Source: Legionella sp. (lineage in GTDB: Bacteria > Pseudomonadota > Gammaproteobacteria > Legionellales > Legionellaceae). Taken from it: a stretch of DNA of 64,000 nt. Numbering within the stretch: the first letter of the stretch is position 1; the number at the start of each line of letters is the position of its first letter. Below the pieces are notes generated by a model. The model searched no databases. It was not told the origin of the DNA and saw only the letters and a program-made list of their open reading frames with translations. Location: the NCBI GenBank assembly GCA_013911415.1, contig JACETI010000001.1, positions 186,001-250,000 of the forward strand. The letters are read 5' to 3'. The position numbers were made by a program, and so were the translations under genes. Below, piece after piece: positions 59,107 to 64,000 of this stretch.

Positions 59107-60129
59107 ATGCAATCTAAATCGGAACAGCAGACTTACAATTATAACCGCCCAGGCATCACCGACCAAGACGTAGCTCTGCAGCTGCCTATTGTCGATATAA
59201 ACAGCCTTCGTATTGTATTGATGTTATTGGCACCTCAGCAATGTGCAGAGAGGCTGAAAAATTTTCACAAATTACCGCTCATTGTACGAAGCATCTTCGA
59301 CATCACCGCAGTACTTCGAAACTTACCTGTTGAAAACGGAAAGGTGTTTATCCAGCACCTAGGGAAGTTCAAAAAAACACGCAGATTTAAACGCTTAAAC
59401 AAAGAATGGTTAGACTGTGTCTCGCTCGCTTTTGCGCTACGTGATCTATCGCCAGCACAGTGTAAACTCGTCCTCGATGAATTCGATATTAGACCAAAAA
59501 TTATCCATAACCAACCTGGGCTTGCCGATCTTATTACCTGGGTGAATGCCGAATTACACGCACCCCTTGTGAAAATACTCGGTCCTAAACTTCTTCCCGT
59601 CTTCAAGGAAGGTGATAAACTGCTACAGTTTTTAAACGATTTACCTGTACGTGAGCGCAAACCATTTTTTGAATCATTTTGCGATACTCTAGAGACGATA
59701 TGCCAAGGCAACTATTCACATGAAAAAACATTTACGACCTTTAATCACCAACAACGAGCACTCATTTTCAGAGTGATGCTGGACATTACTGTCCCTCTCG
59801 TTATCCGTTCGCCGATGGATTTTATGGATATATTTAAAACTTTGCCACCGTCCTTAGATGAAGATTCCCTAGATAAAATAGACCATGAATTTTATCAAAC
59901 TCTGTATAAAGAAGAAGCCATCAATCTCTTGTGGAGTGAGCCAGAAAAAATCAATATTTCTAGGCAACAAGAAAAAAACATAGTGCCAGAATTACCTGAT
60001 TTATATACATTTTTCTCTCATTTGAGAAAGCCTTCTCCCATTCCTCTTCAGGAGCAAGAAGAGCTGTCGGAAATGCCAGACCTATATTTCACTAAAGATG
60101 AGCGTTCATCGAATGGGAATGTGATTTAA
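59107..60129 (+). CDS. Paralogue of the C-terminal half of the preceding protein
   Basis: A 340-residue protein. About residues 27-300 align along their length with residues 459-717 of the preceding one: LAPQQCAERLKNFHKLPLI against LSPEQCDQVLRELHCLPLL, LPVENGKVFIQHL against LSLENGKQFMKHI, and EPEKINISRQQEK against EPEKISILQQKEQ. It lacks the N-terminal solenoid. ATG at 59107 is chosen over an in-frame TTG at 59080. Only 33 bases separate the genes, so they are probably co-transcribed. Its 3' end overlaps the convergent next gene by 24 bases. Confidence 0.65.
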   Translation: MQSKSEQQTYNYNRPGITDQDVALQLPIVDINSLRIVLMLLAPQQCAERLKNFHKLPLIVRSIFDITAVLRNLPVENGKVFIQHLGKFKKTRRFKRLNKEWLDCVSLAFALRDLSPAQCKLVLDEFDIRPKIIHNQPGLADLITWVNAELHAPLVKILGPKLLPVFKEGDKLLQFLNDLPVRERKPFFESFCDTLETICQGNYSHEKTFTTFNHQQRALIFRVMLDITVPLVIRSPMDFMDIFKTLPPSLDEDSLDKIDHEFYQTLYKEEAINLLWSEPEKINISRQQEKNIVPELPDLYTFFSHLRKPSPIPLQEQEELSEMPDLYFTKDERSSNGNVI

Positions 60130-61269
60130 AGTATTAACTTCTTTTCCGGATCGCTTTGCTTGGTCGAGCGTGTCAATAAGATGCATTGCGCGATCCATTT
60201 GCTGCAATTTTGCATTATTTTGCAGACCAACGGCTTCTTTAAAGCGTTTAGCTAACTCCTCCAAAAGAGGAGTTAGCAGCTTGTTTTCTTTAGACTGCAG
60301 GCTAATAACCAGCCTTTCCGCTATATCAAATAGCTCATTTGTACAAGAAAATTTTAAGGCTTCTAAGCAATTATCTTTTCTTAAACAATCAATCAGCTTA
60401 CTACGTTGATAGGTATTATTTAGGGACGTTATCAGTCGAAGTAATTGCAACCGTTGGAAAGATTTTTTTAAAGAAATACGCTCTATTAGCGCTTGCTGAT
60501 AGTTTAATTTTTCATAATTGGTAACGGTTGAAAATTCTTCCGGTTTATTCTTAACAAAACTGACATGGACGGTACCAGGTGCTGGATTATAGGTGTGCAC
60601 AATTTTCTTTATCTCAACATCTGGCCTTAATAGATTAAAATGGCTAATCACTTCAAAAACGGCCGCCAAATTCTGATACGAGGTGGTATCTTTGCCATTT
60701 TTTAATAAAAACGCTTGTGTTTTATCTTGCTCAGCGACAAAGTTTGACGGCAAATGTTTAAATCTAAAATTTTTCATTCTGTCATGAAAACTTAAAAAAT
60801 CCATGCCTTTTTTTTGTGGTTCAAATGCGTTAACGCCTATTTCTTTATAAAGTTTAATAATCGATTCACGTGCAAAATTTTTTTCTAAGAAAAAGAGAGG
60901 ATAACCTTTTTTTTGAATATTCTCCTGAAAGGATGCGACATCAATGCCCTTTTGTTGACTCAAAAGCGATCGCTTTTTTAAGTACCAGGGAAAATAGCCA
61001 TTGACGAATTTGCCCCCGGTTAAACAAATTTTTAGTTCTTCCCCTTCTTCTACGTCTCGTAACAGTTTCTTAAGTAAATCATTAGGATCTGACTTTCGAT
61101 AAAAATGCGCAAAAATTTTTAGATTTTTTCCTTTAATATATATAACGACACAATCCTTTACATCTGTCGTAAAAACGCGGTAAATCTGGTTATATTCTGC
61201 TTCTTTTTCAGGCGATGCTTTCGAAAAACATTTATAACCTCCAGTGGGTACAAAAACGTTTAAAAACAT
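60106..61269 (-). CDS. Unknown protein with possible CheD-like deamidase motif
   Basis: A 387-residue protein without an obvious family. Residues 34-86 show a Thr-Cys-His arrangement (T34, C40 in KDCVVIYIKG, H55 in IFAHFY) followed by a helix and ELKICLTGGKF. This is the order and nearly the spacing of CheD-type glutamine deamidases. The C-terminal 120 residues are helical (LEELAKRFKEAVGLQ, MDRAMHLIDTLDQ). No signal peptide. The enzyme hypothesis rests on this motif alone; it could be coincidence. Convergent with the preceding paralogue gene, overlapping it by 24 bases. Confidence 0.6.
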   Translation of the reverse strand: MFLNVFVPTGGYKCFSKASPEKEAEYNQIYRVFTTDVKDCVVIYIKGKNLKIFAHFYRKSDPNDLLKKLLRDVEEGEELKICLTGGKFVNGYFPWYLKKRSLLSQQKGIDVASFQENIQKKGYPLFFLEKNFARESIIKLYKEIGVNAFEPQKKGMDFLSFHDRMKNFRFKHLPSNFVAEQDKTQAFLLKNGKDTTSYQNLAAVFEVISHFNLLRPDVEIKKIVHTYNPAPGTVHVSFVKNKPEEFSTVTNYEKLNYQQALIERISLKKSFQRLQLLRLITSLNNTYQRSKLIDCLRKDNCLEALKFSCTNELFDIAERLVISLQSKENKLLTPLLEELAKRFKEAVGLQNNAKLQQMDRAMHLIDTLDQAKRSGKEVNTLNHIPIR

Positions 61270-61457
61270 CGAAGCCGCCTTCGTTTAAAAAACGTCATAA
61301 TAGGATAGAAATTAAATCGTGTATATATTTTTAAACTTACATGGCAGTCAAACACCCTAAAATAGGCCCTGAAGTTTTATCTTCGTTTTAATTATGCCGT
61401 AACTTTTCCTATAAAAATCATGCTACAGTAATTAAATCATCGACGGAAATGATGTAG

Positions 61458-61476
61458 GCTCCAAGCTTGTTGGAGC
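61458..61476 (+). other. Hairpin in the leader of the sterol reductase gene
   Basis: GCTCCAA and TTGGAGC form a perfect 7-bp stem around a five-base loop, 27 bases before the start codon and upstream of the AGGGAG ribosome site. It could be a leader structure or a short upstream terminator; no T run follows. Confidence 0.45.
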
Positions 61477-61503
61477 AACACTTAAGTTAGGTAGGGAGAC
61501 TTT

Positions 61504-62802
61504 ATGCGTTCATCTTTACGAAATTTTTTGGGCCCCCTGTTGCTGATTCTGCTCTGCCCACCCTTTGTCATGCTCATGTGGTACACCAATACCCAGCTTG
61601 GTGGTTCACTCTCAACAATGTTTGCACAAATTCAAGCGCAGGGTTTATGGACAGCTATCCATCAAGTAGCAAGTCCGTATTGGTTAGGCTCAACGCTAGC
61701 GTGGAAAATGATTACTGGGTTTATCTGTTTTGAGTTGCTCCTCATGCGCTTTCTACCCGGCAAAATATTTCAAGGCCCTCTTACCCCGAAGGGTAATACA
61801 CCCATCTATAAAGAAAATGGTTTATCCGCTTTTCTAATAACCATGGGCTCTTTTTGTTTTGCCAGCTTTGGCTTAAACCTCTTTTCTGCAAGTGTATTGT
61901 ATGATCATTTAGGGGCTTTGTTAGGCGCACTTAACCTTTTTAGTCTTATTTTCTGCGGCTTACTTTATTTCAAGGGACGTTATTTTCCTTCTTCTACCGA
62001 TTCAGGGATCACTAAAAATCCTTTATTTGATTATTACTGGGGCACTGAACTCTATCCTCAAGTGGGTGGTTGTCATCTCAAAAAATTGATTACTTGTCGT
62101 CTTGGCATGATGAGCTGGGGATTATTATTGCTATCTTACGCTGCAAAACAAATTGAATTAAATGGTGAACTTTCAAACGCCTTGTTGATTTCAGTTTTAC
62201 TGCAATTTTTTTACCTAACAAAATTCTTTATCTGGGAAAAAGGTTACCTACGATCACTAGATATCATGCATGATCGTGCTGGTTTTTATATTTGCTGGGG
62301 TTGTCTTGTCTGGGTGCCTTGTATCTATACATCCCCAAGCATGTACCTTGTTCTCCATCCGATCCAACTCAGCGAAGGCCTAGCCATCAGCATTTTACTT
62401 TTAGGTAGTATCAGCATTCTGATTAATTACCTGGCCGATCGACAACGTTTGTTTATCCGTTCCACACAAGGTCAATGTAAAATCTGGGGTAAAACGCCCA
62501 TTGTGTTGCCCGCACATTACACAACTCAAGAGGGTGCTCGAAAAGAAACACTTTTATTAGCTTCCGGATGGTGGGGTGTGGCACGGCATTTTCATTATGT
62601 TCCAGAAATTGCCGCCGCATTTTTATGGTCGCTTCCAGCGCTTTTTACCCATTTTGCACCGTATTTTTATGTGTCCTTTCTAACAATACTCTTGATAGAT
62701 CGCGCTTTCAGAGACGATCAACGGTGCGCAGCGAAGTACAAGGAGTATTGGAATGACTACTGTAACCTCGTCCCTTACAAGATTATTCCTTATGTACTCT
62801 AA
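61504..62802 (+). CDS. Sterol reductase of the ERG4/ERG24 (DHCR7-like) family
   Basis: A 432-residue polytopic membrane protein of about nine to ten helices. It carries family signatures of eukaryotic delta-7/delta-14 sterol reductases: NPLFDYYWGTELYPQVG, HDRAGFYICWGCLVWVPCIYTSPSMYLV, SGWWGVARHFHYVPEI, and the C-terminal DRAFRDDQRCAAKYKEYWNDYC with LVPYKIIPYVL. These enzymes reduce a sterol double bond with NADPH. Coxiella burnetii and some amoeba symbionts carry such genes although they make no sterols, so host sterol modification is the likely role. AGGGAG lies six bases before the ATG. Confidence 0.9.
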   Translation: MRSSLRNFLGPLLLILLCPPFVMLMWYTNTQLGGSLSTMFAQIQAQGLWTAIHQVASPYWLGSTLAWKMITGFICFELLLMRFLPGKIFQGPLTPKGNTPIYKENGLSAFLITMGSFCFASFGLNLFSASVLYDHLGALLGALNLFSLIFCGLLYFKGRYFPSSTDSGITKNPLFDYYWGTELYPQVGGCHLKKLITCRLGMMSWGLLLLSYAAKQIELNGELSNALLISVLLQFFYLTKFFIWEKGYLRSLDIMHDRAGFYICWGCLVWVPCIYTSPSMYLVLHPIQLSEGLAISILLLGSISILINYLADRQRLFIRSTQGQCKIWGKTPIVLPAHYTTQEGARKETLLLASGWWGVARHFHYVPEIAAAFLWSLPALFTHFAPYFYVSFLTILLIDRAFRDDQRCAAKYKEYWNDYCNLVPYKIIPYVL

Positions 62803-62826
62803 GCATAAGTAGGTGTACTTATACTT

Positions 62827-63558
62827 TTATGGCGTTGTATTGATTGTCACGTGAGCAGCAGGTGGCTCACTAGCCGCTCTAAAACGTCTGTGGCCACTGA
62901 AGAAATCGTAGCGGCTAGGCTGCTGCGATGCCTCTCGTACAGCGCTTAGTTGTTCGATCGCGTTTTGTTCAGTTATTTTTAAGGCTTTATCTATTGCTAC
63001 TCTTTCAGAGAGTAAGCTGTGCTGATGAACATTCTCATTATCATGCGTTAAGTCGCGAGCGGCTTCGCTTCTTTGCGTCGTTCTCAAACTGTCTTCGGGA
63101 GTATTGGGCCCAGAGGCAGACGGGTTAGCTACATCACTGAAATTGGTATTGGCTTGCACATCTTCATTATTAGAAACAGGATTTACTGTTTGAGGTCTTT
63201 CTGGCATGTTTGCATTTGCTAGTTCGGCTTCAAGTCTTTGCGGATTATCGGCTCGTTCTAGATCGATTGTCCTTGCTGATTGCTTATTTGAGAAGGTCAA
63301 GCAGTCGCAACATTTTGCTCGCTCTTTTCTCAAAAAACAGCAGAAAATTAACAAAGCAAGCCCTCCACCGACACCAAAAATAATTCCTAAATCGCCTCCA
63401 TCCAGTGACGTACCGGAATGGTTTGTAGTAAGAGTGGCATTGTTCGTATTGTTGACCGCAACTGTGCTGTTTTGCTGCGCCTGGACAACTTTATTTGCCA
63501 ACGCTGCTGATAAAATCAACGTTGTCGTTAAAAGATTATTCAAGTTTTTATTATTCAT
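62827..63558 (-). CDS. Unknown single-pass membrane protein with N/T-rich ectodomain
   Basis: A 243-residue protein that I do not recognise. A signal peptide (about 8-27, LLTTTLILSAALANKVVQA) is followed by a short Asn/Thr-rich segment, a glycine-rich membrane helix (about 57-77, DLGIIFGVGGGLALLIFCCFL), and a basic, cysteine-rich juxtamembrane stretch (RKERAKCCDC). A 160-residue hydrophilic tail rich in Asn, Glu and Pro follows. The layout is that of a type I membrane protein. Convergent with the sterol reductase gene, 24 bases apart. Confidence 0.6.
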   Translation of the reverse strand: MNNKNLNNLLTTTLILSAALANKVVQAQQNSTVAVNNTNNATLTTNHSGTSLDGGDLGIIFGVGGGLALLIFCCFLRKERAKCCDCLTFSNKQSARTIDLERADNPQRLEAELANANMPERPQTVNPVSNNEDVQANTNFSDVANPSASGPNTPEDSLRTTQRSEAARDLTHDNENVHQHSLLSERVAIDKALKITEQNAIEQLSAVREASQQPSRYDFFSGHRRFRAASEPPAAHVTINTTP

Positions 63559-63711
63559 GATTTAAAAAACAATGCGGGTTACTGCGCATGTTACCACGCC
63601 CTTCTAAATTTTGTATATTACACTTGCACATGGTGCACGTTTTTAGATTTTATTGCAGTGATCAAGAGTGGAATAATCGTATGCAGGCTTAAATAAGCCT
63701 GCCCTTGTTCT

Positions 63712-64000
63712 TTAGATTGCATATCTATTGATATTGACGGTTTCTTGAGCTTCATTAGGATTAGTATTAGTTTGTGCGCGATTATCTTGAAAAATGCCAA
63801 AATTACCGACTCTAGGCTCTTCATTTTGTAAATGAATTGCCTCTGGTGCATGCGCCACAGGATTTTGCATATTTATTTGTTGGGCAAGCTCTACCTCAAC
63901 GTTGTTATTATTAACAGGGGCGGCATTATCGCCTTCCTGGACCTGTCCTTCCCCCTGTGGCACTACCGGGTTTGTGGTACGAAGTCGATTTTGGACTTGT
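63712..64000 (-). CDS. Unknown Asn/Gln-rich protein (5' end outside window)
   Basis: The frame is open to the window edge and ends at 63712, giving at least 96 residues. It is hydrophilic and rich in Asn, Gln and Glu (QEGDNAAPVNNNNVEVELAQ), and ends NINRYAI. Style and composition resemble the tail of the neighbouring 243-residue protein, which may be a relative. A GTG at 63963 lies in frame but is unlikely to be the true start because the frame continues upstream. Confidence 0.55.
   Translation of the reverse strand, partial: QVQNRLRTTNPVVPQGEGQVQEGDNAAPVNNNNVEVELAQQINMQNPVAHAPEAIHLQNEEPRVGNFGIFQDNRAQTNTNPNEAQETVNINRYAI

Overview
The window reads as chromosomal DNA of a host-associated gammaproteobacterium of the Legionellales type (Coxiellaceae/Legionellaceae relatives). 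The core gene order is gammaproteobacterial: initiator tRNA-rimP-nusA-infB-rbfA-truB, rpsO-pnp, atpIBEFHAGDC, rpmH-rnpA-yidD-yidC and yeaG-yeaH-ycgB. Between these blocks sit large proteins of the kind that intracellular members of this order send into eukaryotic cells: a TcdA/TcdB-like glycosyltransferase, a DHCR7-like sterol reductase, two HAD-like paralogues, helical-repeat proteins and a low-complexity repeat protein. No secretion system is present here, so every 'effector' label is inference. The genus cannot be fixed from the sequence alone.

Layout. 0-6 kb: an edge-truncated toxin-type glycosyltransferase, ychJ, tRNA-Asn, a secreted NlpC/P60 hydrolase, a nitroreductase and psd. 6-13 kb: a complete F1Fo ATP synthase operon on the minus strand. 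13-23 kb: the translation and RNA-decay superoperon (trhO, pnp, rpsO, truB, rbfA, infB, nusA, rimP, tRNA-fMet). It is interrupted by a cold-shock gene in the opposite orientation between truB and rpsO. 23-25 kb: the first HAD-like putative effector. 25-32 kb: a moxR-DUF58-DUF4381-batA-batB-TPR-batD operon for envelope stress. 32-37 kb: pagP, coq7, an unknown gene and feoABC with a Fur-box-like site. 37-41 kb: an FMN-dependent glutamate-synthase-like enzyme and two unknown genes. 40.7-43.2 kb: yidC-yidD-rnpA-rpmH, with no adjacent dnaA. 43.4-46.6 kb: a 1087-residue protein with a tandem 11-residue repeat. 46.7-51.5 kb: the PrkA-YeaH-SpoVR stress operon. 51.6-54.2 kb: pepN.

54-64 kb is an accessory stretch. 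It holds a second HAD-like protein with a duplicated helical N-terminus, a pair of helical-solenoid paralogues, a possible CheD-like deamidase, the sterol reductase, and two asparagine-rich small proteins. One of the latter has a signal peptide plus transmembrane architecture; the other is cut by the window edge. Housekeeping genes are called with high confidence. Functions of the accessory proteins are mostly hypotheses built on motifs and paralogy visible inside this window.
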